Notes: generated by a model from the sequence alone, not told the origin. A stretch of DNA of 64,000 bases from Pohlia nutans (GCA_022496805.1 CM040091.1:24356336-24420335), one strand, 5' to 3'; shown: positions 1-11,725, numbered from the stretch's first letter. Numbers and translations are program-made.

Positions 1-470
1 GCTGACGTGGAATGTGACGCGGAGCATGACTGGGTGCCGTAGTTACCGACGAGTCGCTTTGGACACCTAGTCATATGAATAAATACGCCTTAAAGCGTAT
101 ACTTGGGTGCCATGTACGTGCCACGTGAGCATTCCAGCTTCCATCTTGACCGGCCCCAAGTCCTTGACTTTTGGAGGTCTGCCCGGGCAGCTGAGGCCAA
201 AATCCGACGTGGCATGTGACTCGGGCGAGTCATATTTTTTGCTGACGTGGCATCCGACGTGGCACGTGACTCTGCGTAGTCATATTTTCTGCTGACGTGG
301 AATGTGACTCTGTGGAGTTATATTTTTGCTGACGTGGCACTTCCACGTGGAATGTGAATACTGTCATTTTTCGGCTGACGTGGAATGTGACTCTGTGGAG
401 TCACATCTTTGGGCATAATGTTGCTGATGTGGAATTCGATTGGTAGTGATGTTTTAGGCTGTCGTGGATT
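1..470. repeat. Degenerate GCTGACGTGG and TGACTC..GAGTCA repeat tract
   Basis: GCTGACGTGG recurs with variants at positions 1, 241, 291, 329 and 374. It alternates with short inverted motifs of the form TGACTCTGTGGAGTCA. The tract looks like a CACTA subterminal region. ORFs overlapping it look spurious. Confidence 0.55.
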
Positions 471-1705
471 ATGACTGTGTACAGTCGTGTGTGAGCGGTC
501 TTATGATTGTAGCGAGTGGTGTGTTCAAGACTTCCAGTAGTGTCTGACAAGAGTGCAAAGGATATACGGCTGGTTTCAGTCATAGTATCTGTCGGAGTGA
601 GACCAATACATGACTCGAGGTAGTCATAATGTTGTTGCCATGTATGTGGCCCTATTAGTACACACAGTGATATTTTCGCTTACTGAGAGTCACATTACTA
701 TTATGTATGTGAAACATACAATAGAAGACACATACGTGGAGTTCATTGGAAGACGCTTACGTCTAAGAAGGGAAATGCAACAATGTTCACTTGTATTTAG
801 TAGTGAAAGACTCAATACAAAACCAAAACTCGATAATGTCATAGAGGGAGTTGCTATCTTGCTAACCGACTCTTATTCCTCACCATTATATACATCCAAC
901 ATCCATCATCTCGTGCTTCCCGCTTCCTTTTTGCTGCTGGCTCGTTGTGATTTTCTTCGTCATCCTGTGTTCACCACCACAATGACAAGTGAGTTAATCA
1001 ACTTTTTTGCGCAAACCTCATTAATTCAGTAGAGGACCCCTTAATACGGATGTTGCGCAATTATGACTATTATCTGTTACATTCATTTGTATCATGACTA
1101 GTCCCTGTGACCTTCCCAGGTATACTTGACTGAACCGTGTGACATTCTCACTATGCTTATTACTGATCACTGTGACATGGCAGACTGCGTACATTACTTA
1201 ACCCTGTGAGATTCAGGGAATTCATCAGCATTGCGTGCTACATCAAACATCAGAAGATCGTTTATATGTCACCTTCTCTTTCGCAGTCGCGGCATTTAGG
1301 CTGCCTCCAGTGCGGCAACGGGCCACTTGGTGATGCTGTTGAGAGCAGCACCTAAGCGATTTACAACCGGATCGTACGCCACCGGGCTTCACCAAGTTAG
1401 AGGTCCCCTGGTGCCACACGGTAAAGGGAAGTCAGAAATCCACTAGTCATGAGTAAGCACATTTAAAACTTTGATTTGTAAATTACTTGTAATAAGTGGC
1501 GCAAATAGGATCACTATAAATTAAATCTATGTGATCTCTTTGGACACACCAGAGAAGGAATTTTGTGGATTTCTATTACTTGCACTAATTGAAGTTGTCA
1601 ACAATGAAGGAATTGATTCGAGAAGGAAAATATGCGGTAATATGAAGCATTGTAAGTCATGAGTATACAATGAGTATGCGATGGCTCATTTATGACTACT
1701 CGGGG
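471..1705. other. No supported gene
   Basis: One open frame (610-1032) has no recognisable domain, no convincing coding bias and no splice context, and I treat it as chance. Scattered TGACT/AGTCA words continue. Nothing else is recognised. Confidence 0.4.
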
Positions 1706-2005
1706 TCACGATGCGTGTGGTACCTCCTCGTTTGTCAGGTGGACCTCCTTTGGCCACACTGGGTCCACGACTGCCTGCGCTATTGCCGGTGGAGCCACTG
1801 CTGGCGGGTGGGACTCCTCCAACCCCGTGTTCCCCACCTCCGACGATTCGTGTGGTGTCATGGGCAGTTTTAGTGTGCGGACCTCTTGGAGCAAAACCCT
1901 GAGAGTGGCCTTCATGTCATCGACATCGCCTGCAAAACCATCCATGAGTGAGAAGAAATGAATAAGAAAACTATGTTTCTGTAACAACCCCAGCATTAAG
2001 CTCAA
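1706..2005 (-). CDS. Hypothetical protein, 99 codons
   Basis: A short open frame. From an internal Met it predicts a short coiled-coil-like stretch (GDVDDMKATLRVLLQEVRTL) followed by a Pro/Ala-rich tail. No family is recognised. It lies inside the putative CACTA interior and could be an exon of a second transposon protein, but nothing in the sequence establishes that. Confidence 0.2.
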   Translation of the reverse strand: MSLMLGLLQKHSFLIHFFSLMDGFAGDVDDMKATLRVLLQEVRTLKLPMTPHESSEVGNTGLEESHPPAVAPPAIAQAVVDPVWPKEVHLTNEEVPHAS

Positions 2006-2684
2006 AAAGGAAACTAAAGGAATCCATCTAGTTGTAATTTCAACCGCGTGACGACAATTGACTTCAAGCTGTTAGTTCAAGCGAATGCCGTATGCACAAT
2101 TGCAAGATTACTTGGAGATTGATCTTTCACAAGCATTTAACGCGGGAGATAGAGACACAATCACTTTCTCTTGAGTTCAAGTCAGAGTACCTGGAACGAG
2201 AAGAACTACAATCCACTCGGCTGCAGTATACTTAAATCACATATCTTCAAAACAGAATCGAGTTCTAAGAAACATCAAAGGTCAAAGCCAGAAAAAATTC
2301 TGCCTCCCATTTGCAAAAAAGCATTAAAACTGATCATCTCTTAGCCGTTTCATTTTTCACACAAAAATTGCACCACAAACTTTTAATTAACTTAGCGACA
2401 GTCTAAAAGAGATGGAAAACTTCGAGACTCTATAGAGATTCCAAACATAACATTTAGGCAAAAAAATGTAAATGTTACAGTATGGAAAATAGCTTGGTCT
2501 AAGGCAAAAAATAAATACTTCCATGCATTCCAAAAATAAGTAAAAATTGCGGTTTCAAATTGGAGATGAAATTCTTGCCTTTCTTCGTGTCGTCTTCAAC
2601 GGCTCCTCCACGCGTTTGTCCTCACCGTCATCCTCGTCGCCACACTCAGAGTCGGTTAGGAGCTTCCTCTGCGTTTGTCGAACT
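2006..2684. other. AT-rich stretch without a supported gene
   Basis: Mostly AT-rich sequence. I see no exon with good splice sites and no clear repeat. Confidence 0.4.
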
Positions 2685-2885
2685 AGGAGTTTCGGCAGGG
2701 AGTTTCGGCAAGGAGTTTCGGCAAGCTCGAAGCCAGGAGTTTCGGCAGGCTCGAAGCGGATTCGGCAACCTGATTTGTGAAGCGGATTCGGCAAGGTCGA
2801 AGCGCTGGCGGGCAAGGCAAGCTCAAAACCCTAGGCAAGCTCGAAACCCTAGGCAAGCGCAAGGCAAGCTCGAAACCTTGTGCTC
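2685..2885 (+). repeat. Short-module tandem repeats
   Basis: Two interleaved modules repeat imperfectly. One is a 12-bp unit GGAGTTTCGGCA; the other is about 18 bp, close to GGCAAGCTCGAAACCCTA. The overlapping frames in several phases are by-products of the repetition. Confidence 0.65.
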
Positions 2886-3011
2886 TGCAAGTATCTCCCT
2901 CCGCATCTACTCCAAACCCTAACGCGTTTTTTCTAGAAGCCAACAATTCTAAGCGCAATTCAGAAATTCAAGGACGCCACACCACGCACTGCACTTTGAA
3001 GAGGTAATCAC

Positions 3012-3323
3012 TCACCTCTTGTCTTTTGGCTTCTTGAAGGTTTGTTTTGAAAGCGACGGCAACCCCAAACTCTTCAAAGCTCCGTTGTTCTCTTCGATGA
3101 GACTGCTCCTCATGCGCTCGTACGCGGGGGGTGAACGTGCCATTGACAACGGTGCTTGAGAACTCTGCAAATCTCTGTAGGACGCCGTGAATATTGCTTG
3201 AGCGATGGTCGCTTGGTCAACTGGTGCCACGTGTATCTCCGTTGACCAAGCCGCGCGACACAGAGACGACTGATCAGGGTCATGTATGTGACACCCGAGA
3301 GTTATACAACACTCTCCAGTCAT
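3012..3323 (-). CDS. Hypothetical protein or exon, 103 codons
   Basis: The open frame has balanced composition and ends in a Lys-rich tail (KQTFKKPKDKR). No family is recognised. Its 5' end overlaps a TGAC/GTCA-rich repeat at 3,283-3,372, so the first codons are doubtful. It may be part of an unrecognised CACTA gene or not a gene. Confidence 0.25.
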   Translation of the reverse strand: MTGECCITLGCHIHDPDQSSLCRAAWSTEIHVAPVDQATIAQAIFTASYRDLQSSQAPLSMARSPPAYERMRSSLIEENNGALKSLGLPSLSKQTFKKPKDKR

Positions 3324-3372
3324 ATAGATGACGCCCTATAGTCATCTATATGACTCTGTTGTTCAGTATAAC
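3283..3372. repeat. About 90-bp repeat, copy 1
   Basis: It reads as a GTGACAC..GAGAGTTATACAACACTC..AGTCAT..ATGACGCCCT..AGTCAT series. A diverged direct copy lies at 4,796-4,889. The short inverted TGACT/AGTCA words are shared with the window start and with 16,900-17,198. Confidence 0.6.
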
Positions 3373-4795
3373 TCTCTCTTGAAAGTTGTAGACCTTGACA
3401 CCCAAATGGTGTGCACAAAACTGGTATTAATTGGTCTTTATCTGAGTAAAGAAGAGTGCACTAGTAATAGGGTATAATAACTGCCTGCACCTACTTGAAG
3501 AACCAAAATGTAAGCAAATTGATGAACCAGCACACCTGAATTAACCATTCCTACACGCTAGCTGATCTAAAAAGAACTATGAAAGATAAGTCCAAGTAAA
3601 GTCTCTTGTCAAATGGAAAAATGTGTCCTTGTTGCCGATTATACTTCACAATATATATGTGACACTCTACGCTTCATGTGAGCATGCAGGTAACCCTTTA
3701 CTCTAACGTACACAGTGGACGTCACATCTGTCATCAGTTGTGTTAATAGGACGAATTGACTTCCTACATCAAAGTGTATGCGATTGACAGGTTCCAGCTA
3801 CACACCTCTTTGGCAATTTCACATCATACCAAAAAATGTCTGCACATTCCAATAGTACTCTTGAGGTCCAGAATTGCTTGTATAGGTTCACATCATGGAC
3901 ATTCGTCACCCGAATGTACATGTGTGGAAATCATTTACACATTTTCGAAGTCAGCAAATGTCTCAGATGTATAGTACGTCGTTGGGTTCGGAATCCTAAC
4001 TGCAATTAATTGTAGGCTTCCTTCCCCTCGGCACGGGCTGTCTTTGGACGGCAGAATTAGAAAAAAACGCCTGGCATGTCACCATGAGCCCAAATCTTCT
4101 GCCATATTCCCTCCAGAGTTCTGCTTCTGTGAACTTCCCGAGAAGACACACGATCAGATAGCACTGACGTATATTGAAAACCTCAGATGAAGGAAGTTGT
4201 AGTATTGAAGAAGAAGATGATAGCTCCGTGGAACAAGATAGTACACACTCCAATGCTACAAACGTACATTGTTTTAGAGACTTGAGGCGCATATAGTCAT
4301 TTCACCGGGATAGGGCTACATGTCGGTGATTCATAGTAAAGCATAGAGCAGACATTAATGAGTCATAAGTTGACAATGGTATTCTACATATTTACTAAGT
4401 ACAATTCATATCATATGAATGTTATATAGACCACTTCTGTGTAATTCCGCATAAGGGGGGGTGTATGGAAGGAGTGCAAGAATATGAACTTGGATTGGTG
4501 GATAAGTTTTTCATTCACTTTTGCATTAGCAGAGATGCCTTAGGAATATCACTGATGTGTTACTTCTTCACCATTGGTTCTGTCTACTCATGTAGTGAAT
4601 GATTTCCATACGAAATAGTTTGGTACATCATGACTGCATAATTTAAATGAAATTAAAGTGACAATAGACATAGAAATAGCGACTCCCAGATCCAAACGTC
4701 GTGCATACCACCAATTTTATTCAATCAATTCTTATATAAAACAAGGAAGGGAGCAAACAAAAAATTCCTAAAATGACTTAGTGAAGTGATTCATG
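3373..4795. other. No supported gene between two direct repeats
   Basis: The stretch is AT-rich. A 98-codon minus-strand frame (3,996-4,292) is Ser-rich and Cys-rich with no recognised domain; I give it little weight. Nothing else was identified. Confidence 0.35.
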
Positions 4796-4889
4796 TGACA
4801 CTCTGGAGTTATATAACACTCTGGAGTCATCGTCATGACGCCCTCTAGTCATGCACAGTGACTCCGTAGTCTTGAATGACTCTCTACTG
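4796..4889. repeat. About 90-bp repeat, copy 2
   Basis: Diverged direct repeat of 3,283-3,372, ending 15 bp before the start codon of the SET-domain gene. Its motifs (GACTCC..AGTC, TGACTCTCTACTG) match the subterminal-type words of the CACTA element. Confidence 0.55.
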
Positions 4890-4903
4890 TATTTTTCCGT
4901 AGG

Positions 4904-5823
4904 ATGGAAGAAGGACAACAGGAGTGCTTGAATCATCTCCAATTATGGCAAGAGGAAGAGATCCAAGCAGACTCCATGCGATTAACGAAGTACCCCTGCA
5001 CATGCATGGAATGTGCTGGAGGAAAAGTCCTTGACCGAGCGACGATTCGGAAGCATCTTCGCACTAGAAGAAGGGACCCAGTTTTCACAGCTTCAATATT
5101 GGTAAGTGATGAGACCTATGATTTCAACTGCGTACCCATTCCTTAGTAAGCAACGCGACGTGGTTCTACGTACAGTGATTTGGTTTAAAAAAATATGTAT
5201 TAATAATTTTGTAGACCCGATGGAGACCCTTAGTAAGAGCCGCAAGTTTGACATTGCTGACCAAGTTTCTAAGCCAACCACAATCCTCCCAGAGCGCCAG
5301 ACCCACGGCGACATCCGCGCAAATTTCTCGATTGCAGAAGTGGCGGTCAGACGTGTATGATGGACAATGGTGCGACGGGCCCCTGCCGAAGCTAACTCCA
5401 TTTGTATTTTGGAAAAGGGAATGGCAAGTGAAAGTGTCTAAATACCGCTTCATGGGTTGGGGTCTTTTTGCAATGCAACCAGCCAAAGAGGGTGAGGAAC
5501 TGCTTCCTTTTGTAGGAGCGTAGTACACGTCGGCGGAATTCAAAATTTTGAGTAAGGCACAATCCCGAATGAAATTGTATGTAATGCGCGCAGAGTCGGA
5601 CCTGTATATCAACGGAGATGTAGAGAAAGGAAATGTCGCTGGATTCATTAATAGTTCCGCCGAGCGCTCCGAAATAGGCAATGTGATGTGGGAGTATCGC
5701 ATGCTGCCTAAACCGTGGAACCACGAGGAATGGGGATATGTAATTACCATAGCAACAAGGGACATTGTTGCCGGAGAAGAACTCTATGCGCATTACCTTC
5801 TAAATCCGAGTAGTGTACGGTAA
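4904..5823 (+). pseudogene. SET-domain protein gene, two exons, one in-frame TAG
   Basis: Exon 1 (4,904-5,101) encodes a Cys-rich segment (YPCTCMECAGG, then a basic RKHLRTRRR) that resembles the N-terminal DNA-binding part of CACTA transposases. A GTAAGT donor and a TTTTGTAG acceptor join it in phase to exon 2 (5,215-5,823). Exon 2 reads as a compact SET domain: GWGLFA, then GEELLPFVGA, then GNVAGFIN, then an ATRDIVAGEELYAHY C-terminal block. SET domains transfer methyl groups to lysines, usually on histones. The usual asparagine-histidine pair is FIN-SSAE here, so the NHS motif is altered. One in-frame TAG (5,521-5,523) falls between GA and YTSAEF. No pre-SET or post-SET cysteines are evident. 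It may be a captured host fragment or transposon cargo. Confidence 0.7.
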
Positions 5824-6230
5824 ATTACTATATGCCCAAACGGCAGGAAGATAGTCTGAGACTGTCTCTGTAATATGTATAGTGTCTATCTTGAATTTTC
5901 CCAAAATGACTACAGACAGTCACTTCTTATCACTGCACTGCAAACTGTAAACGTATACTTATCGTTCAAAATGACTACAGACAGTCTGTGCTTACCACTG
6001 TAATGTGACAACTGACAGTCACGTTTTCCCAAAGTAACTACAGTTAGTCAGTACTTAACACTGTAATAGAATGCCAGCTAGTCATATGTTGTGTATCATG
6101 TATTCAATGTGACCCTCAATGCGTGGACAAGACTAAAACAACATCGACATACTCCCCGGCGCAGGTGGATGCAATAACAAGGAGCCCTCCGAACTAGGAA
6201 CCGCATGCATTACGTAGCTTTATCATCAGA
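5824..6230. repeat. GACTACAGACAGTC-type repeats between SET and TNP2 exons
   Basis: AAATGACTACAGACAGTC occurs at about 5,904 and 5,967, with relatives (ACAACTGACAGTCACG, CTACAGTTAGTCAGT) after it. The motifs are short inverted TGACT/AGTC words. No ORF of note lies here. Confidence 0.55.
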
Positions 6231-6539
6231 CTTTGGAATGTGACATCCAATATGTTGTCCTTGGAACTGCACGACGAGTACAGCCCCTTGAACTTGACCC
6301 CTAGTGCACCAAGTAGTGGGCAAGGTAGTGAGCCCCCGTCCAGTCCTAGCATTGACAACGAAGAAGCCGGGGAAGTAGACGTGTTACGCATGGTGGCAGA
6401 GTGCTTCAACAAGTATGACAACGTGAACTTAGGGGGGAGCGATACCAACCCTTCCATGCATGATGGATTTGATGTGGAGTTCAATGAAATGGCCCCGGTC
6501 TGGGACGATGCCTTCACACCAAGTCACGATGAAGGTAGC
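6231..6539 (+). pseudogene. CACTA TNP2-like transposase, 5' part (split by gypsy insertion)
   Basis: The open frame follows a plausible acceptor (TTTATCATCAG) and encodes an acidic, Ser/Pro-rich leader typical of the region ahead of the TNP2 domain. It is interrupted after codon GGT-AGC by the gypsy LTR starting at 6,540. The frame resumes exactly at 15,681 with the duplicated GTAGC, so both halves belonged to one ORF. It probably once joined an upstream DNA-binding exon such as 4,904-5,101, but the splicing phase does not fit directly. Confidence 0.65.
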
Positions 6540-6950
6540 TGGTAGTTCCCCTTGGTAAGAACCTACTCGGTAATCATTACCGGGATTATACTAGCTACCA
6601 AGGAGGAGGAAAGTAACCGAATGGACAACAGAATGCTCAAGGCTGAGTCAGTGATCACGAAACTACGGGAAAACAAACTGACTGGAACAGCCAATGGCAT
6701 ACAGAAAGTCACTCGGTAGGAGGATGATTCGGAAGACACTACGTTGAGTACAAGACAATAGTCTGGGAAAATGGAGCATGCCAATGAGGTTGGCTCTATT
6801 GTTTTTATACCATAGTACAACCAGATCTGACAGTTAGGTCAGATCTGTAAAAAAGTGTTTCCTAGATCTACCTACTGGGGTAACTTGGAAAATTACCCAG
6901 GTAAAACTCAGATTGGTAGACCTACCGATACTCCTATTGTACGGTTAACA
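6540..6950 (-). repeat. gypsy1 3' LTR
   Basis: 411 bp, the partner of 15,270-15,680. On the element strand it starts TGTTAACCGTACAATAGG and ends in ACCA. It is preceded in plus coordinates by target duplication GTAGC. Confidence 0.95.
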
Positions 6951-6966
6951 CTATCCCCCCTCTAAA
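6951..6966 (-). other. Polypurine tract of gypsy1
   Basis: On the minus strand the bases directly before the 3' LTR read AGAGGGGGGATAG, a normal purine-rich primer for plus-strand DNA synthesis. Confidence 0.8.
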
Positions 6967-7016
6967 CCAAGTTCACACCTGGAACTTGTCTTTACTGAGG
7001 TATACCGGAGGGATTT

Positions 7017-9167
7017 CTACTCTGTAGGACCGACATGTCTATTGACTGTGCGGACAGCTCGGAACCCCTCGTCGTCGGAGTCGGAAAGCTCCTCGGTATT
7101 CTGTATGTTGTGCCGAGGATGGTGTGGGGTCCCGGTTTCCAGTGCACTAATATTACCCTGTGTCGGGGGGCTAAGCAATTCTTGCCCATCAAATGAACCC
7201 CCGAACATGGAGTCAAAACCCTCCGTCGGTAAGGGAGGAGCTAGGATGGGACCGTGTTCCGTCGTGGCCGGTTGAACAATTTGGGTGTCGGTAGAGTCTG
7301 GTGATGGAGGGTCCGGAACGAAATTTGGATGTGCTCTTCGGTACTGGTTGAGCATCCGGTAGGTGTTGTTGAGTGCCGTCTCGATCTCCTGGCTGCGAAT
7401 GATCAGCGCGTCGTACTCGGTAAGTAGGTGTTCCATCTGGGTAGTGATGGTTGCACGGAGCTCTGTCTCGGTTCGGAAGGTCTGGCGGAGTGTGTGGATG
7501 ATGATCTGATCTTGTGCTTGATCGGCTCTGAGCTGCTCCCGTTCTGTTTCCATAGGAGTCAAGAGAGTCGCATGGGCTTGTACCTGCTGAGTTAGGTCCG
7601 CGACTTTGGTATGGGCTCGTTCGCGTTCCGCTTGAACTCGAGCAAGGTCGGTAACATGCTGTTGAGCTTCGGTTTGAGAGGTGTGGAGTTGGCCCTCCAG
7701 CTCGGTAACACGCTTTAGGGCGTTCTCCAGTTGGCGCTGATGTGCTTCCGGGTCCGAGATGGTAAGTCGTTGGACTTGCGTCTGGACCTCGGTGAGTGCG
7801 TGAGACAGTGCGGCTGTCGTGCTTCGAAGGAAGCATACATTCTGCAACAAGTTCCGAGGTCCCTGGAGTAGTGTATTGGGCGGCTCGAGACGCTCGGTGG
7901 GAGGAGTTACCGAGGTCAGGGGCGGTGCCATCTGCACAGAGACTTGGATACCGGTAGTGCGAGTGACCTCGGTAGTGTGCATACCTGAAGTCTGGATTGG
8001 CTGTGGTGGTGGATTTGTGCCGGTGATCTCTGGTGGTGTCGAGGATTCGCCGCCATGTGGTGACTAGATCGGTGGTGGAGACGGAGTGCGTTGAGATGAT
8101 CGGTGAGTTGAGGAGGATCCGCCGCCATGCTCAGTTCGGCGTCGAGGATTCCTGCCAAATTCGTTCAAGGCATCAGTGAGGTCAAATCGGTTCTTGCGCT
8201 TGGAAGTCGTGGGTGCTGGTGTGATGCGGTTGCGAAGTCGAGACGAGATCCCCGAGTCGGGCACCGTGGAGAAGAGGGGTAGTGAGGATCGCCGCTTCGG
8301 TAGCTCGTACCGATGGACGCGTCCTGGTGCCGGAGAAGGTGGAGTACGAGTGCCGGTGCTCGGTACTGGTCCCGGTGCGGTAGCTGTAGTAGTGCCTGGT
8401 ACGGTTATCGGTGTTGCTGGTTCGGTCGTGGTGGTGCTGGGTTCTTGTCCTCGGATCAGCATGTCCCAAATTTCCGCTGAGTGGCACAGCGGAGAATGGC
8501 CGCTCTTGATGATGCCTAGTTCCTTCTGAAGCTGTCCGAGCATGAAGGAAGCCCAATTCCAAGATTCTCATGTATCGGTAAGGGACAGCTCGTCTGCCGT
8601 GAGAATCTCTCTGAGGCATTGCTTAGACGTGTAGGACTGCTTCCGCTTGAAGTAGATCGCTTGCAGTATGCCGTACTTCCGAGGTCATAACGCCTCGGCT
8701 CCCAGGGAAACGCTGTAGCCGTCGGTATCGGGTCGGTGAAGGGCTTTATGACCGTTGGGACCGATGCTCCAGTATTTGAACTTCTCCGGGTCCGGTTCCG
8801 GGTTGACCTCGGTAGTTGTCCCAGTCGGTAGTCGAAGAATATTGGTGATGTCTACCGGGGTGATGACGAATGTCCGCCCCATGACCGCTCCAATGATTGA
8901 CTCCTGTTTGCTGCTTTGGGCGGTGTTGATGAAGTTTTCCACGACATCTTTGCGGATCGGATGTCCCCACGGTAAGTTGACGAAGCCCTCGAGACCGACC
9001 CTTTGAATCCATGCGCGTTCCTCCGGATGGGCGGCGGCGTAAGATTTCCATGCCACCATGTGCTTGAGCGGTAGGCAGGTGAATTCCCGCCATTCCGGTC
9101 CTACCGGGTTACCTCGGGAAGAGCCTGGACGGCGGCTGTCGACCGCGGTCTTCTTCTGACCTGTCAT
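7017..9167 (-). pseudogene. gypsy1 third ORF: mobile/gag-like domain plus coiled coil
   Basis: Starting at ATG 9,167-9,165, just after a good acceptor (TTTTTGCAG), the protein begins MTGQKKTAVDS. It continues with a plant-mobile-domain-like region (WREFTCLPLKHMVAWKSYA, WIQRVGLEGFVNLPWG, VVENFINTA), then a Thr/Pro-rich basic linker with KRKNRFD. A long heptad-rich coiled coil follows (about 7,850-7,350), then an acidic tail ending at 7,017. One in-frame TAG (8,064-8,066) and a frameshift near 8.6 kb interrupt it. The same layout occurs in gypsy2 and in the TR-GAG repeats. It lies where an env-like ORF would be, but I see no signal peptide or membrane segment. Role unknown; nucleic-acid or particle assembly is a guess. 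Confidence 0.7.
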
Positions 9168-9879
9168 CCTGCAAAAACGAACACGGAGATTGCCTCGCTT
9201 TTTCTCTCGGGAAGGTGTGGCTACCAAGCTAGAAGGAGGGAGAATTCTAATCCGCGCTATTCGCCTCGGTCGAGTGTGTCGGTGACGCTGAACGGTAGCT
9301 ACCGGCCGTGGCGGCCGGGGAAGAAGGGAGGGAGACGGAGAAGGAGGACGGAGACGGAGAGCTAACCGGGAGGGGGAGAGAACCGTGTCGGCGGACGGCG
9401 GCATGGTGAGGAAAGAATAAATAGAGGAGGAGGAGGACAAAGGAGTGAATGAAGAGGGTGGTGGAATGAAGAGAGATGGAGTGGGTGGGTGTGAACTAGG
9501 TTGGGGGGTTGGTGGCGCTTTAGGGTTGGGTCCTGCCGAACCTGTCATTCGGTACGGTTTTTGCCTCGGTGCTACCGAGGTGGTTGGTTTGGTACGCTGG
9601 AGCGGCAGCGTTGGTGGCGGCTGGGATGTTGTGGTGGCGGCTGTGCTAGTGTGGTCGGTTACCGAGGTTGGTGTCAACAACTTCATCGGTTTGGTATCCA
9701 GGTAGGACTCGGTATCCTGAGCTGACCGAGGAACAATTTCCACGGTAATGCAGTTAATGGAGATGGATTTGTCGGTATCTTCCTCATCGTCTTCGGTTGC
9801 GTCTTGTGTGTCCTCTTGGTGAAGGATCGTACTTTTATCTGGGGCGGTGCGGGCGGCATTGTGCAGCTGATCGTCATTG

Positions 9880-11689
9880 AGGAATCGGTACGGTTTTTGT
9901 TTGTTGATGTTGACTATGATCGGGTCGGGGTCGAATTTGTCAACGGCCACGAGTAACACCGTATTGTTAGGTAGTGGGTATTGAACGCGGTAACGGCCAA
10001 ACCATTTGTTCTTCAGTTTACCGGGGTGGATGTTAGCACCTTTTGGGTACCAGAGTACCGGATCGCCCAGTCGGAATTGATGGGTCGGGCCCGTGGTGTT
10101 AGCCCATTGAGCCCGTTCCATTGGGATATCCCTTGTGTTTCGAGGGCTCGATGGCGGAATTCGTCCAAACGCTCGAGATCCGCAGTGCGGGCTGCCAGAA
10201 GCCGACTGGGTGAAGGGTCGGTAGTGGTGGGCTTGATCGGTACCAAGTATTCAGTAGGCATCAGGGGGATGATGCCATATAAAAGTTGAAATGGTGTATG
10301 ACCTGTACCAATCTTGAAAGCCGTGCGGTAAGCGAATAGGACGGTCGGTAACTGTCGATCCCAGTCAGTTCGGTTGTGATTGACCAATTTCTGAAGAAGT
10401 TGGACAATCACCTTGTTGGTAGATTCCGCTTGACCATTGCCTTGAGGGTAATAGGTGGTGGATGTCGTGTGGCGCAGTAAGAAGTGCTCCATGAGGGCGG
10501 TAATAACCTTGTTGTTGAAATGTACCCCTTGGTCGCTCACGAAATGAAGTGGACAGCCAAAGCGAGTGAAGATGCTGTCATATAGGAACTTCGCCGTGTC
10601 TTTGGCGGTGTTGTCACGAAGTGCAACTGCTTCCACCCATTTGGTGGCGTAGTCTGTGGCCACTAAGATGTATCGGTTTCCAGTGACGATGCGTTTCAGG
10701 GAACCTACAAAATCCAGTCCCCATTTCATAAAAGGTTCTGTCGGTAGTGTGGTAAGTAATTTACCGGTTACCGCTTTCTTGAATCCTCCTACGCGTTGAC
10801 ATTCATCGCAGCTCCGACAGTAGTCAAAAACGTCCTTATGGAGGGTCGGCCACCAATACCCGGCGTCGAGAATTTTCCGAGTGGTGATTTCGGTAGAAAA
10901 ATGTCCTCCCGAGTTACCGTGGTGCAGCTCCCTGATAATTAATTTGGTCTGGTTGTCGGTAATGACCTTCTGTAAAGAGAAATTCTTGCTTTGTCGATAC
11001 AAGGTGCCATCGACTAACTGAAATGGGAGAGCTCGGTAGGCTAACCTTTTCTTGCGCTCGGTACTCCAGTCGGCAGGGAAGGTACCGGTTTTGAGGTAGT
11101 CCTGTACTGTCGTGAGCCACTCCGGTAGTACGCTGAATAGCTGTGCATCGGACGTGGTATCGGTAATCCCTGTGGCCGGTTCGGCTACCGTGTTCCGAGA
11201 AAGGGCGTCGGCAATACCGTGTGTCTTGCCTGGTTTGTAAACGACTGTGAAGTCAAATTCCAGAAACAAGAGTAGCCATCGAGCAATACGGCCGGAAACT
11301 TGAGTTTTGTTGACCAAATAGATCAACGCCATGTGGTCGACGTAAAACACAAACCGGTTACCGAGGAGGTAGTGTCGAAATTTGTTGATGGCGTAAACCA
11401 TGGCTAAAGCTTCACGCTCGGTAGTTGTATAATTCTTCTCGGCGCGGCTCAGTAGTCGTGATGCGTAGACGATGGGCTGGTCGATTTTTCCGGTAGGGTT
11501 CTGCGCCAGCATAGCTCCTACTGCAATATCCGAGGCATCTGTATGAATGTGAAATTCCAGCTTCCAATTGACTGCGATAAGGATCGGAGCGTTAACATAA
11601 CGCTTTTTTATCTCCGTAAATGCTTGGTTGCACTCGGTAGTCCAGGTAAATGGTTCGTCTCTTCTTGTAAGTAAAGTGATGGGCGCCAT
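9880..11689 (-). pseudogene. gypsy1 RNase H and integrase
   Basis: RNase H is recognisable ([33 protein letters not shown]; the catalytic-type [10 protein letters not shown]). Integrase follows with an HHCC zinc domain ([15 protein letters not shown]) and the DDE triad: LDFVG, SDQG and QAESTN. A frameshift near 10.12 kb moves the C-terminal GPY/F-like module (KWFGRYRVQYPLPNNTVLLV) into the next frame. The enzyme would join retroelement cDNA to host DNA. The N-terminal part of pol is continuous with the RT region upstream except for a TAA at 11,726. Confidence 0.93.
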
Positions 11690-11725
11690 AATCTGGGCGT
11701 AATTGCGGATGAAACATCGGTTGAA

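Noticed and set aside
610..1032. 140-codon open frame as a gene
   Set aside because: No domain, unusual hydrophobic composition and no splice or neighbour support.
1441..1460. CACTAGTCATGAG as the left CACTA terminus
   Set aside because: It does not match the right terminus CACTACCGGAGA and no TR-GAG sequence precedes it.
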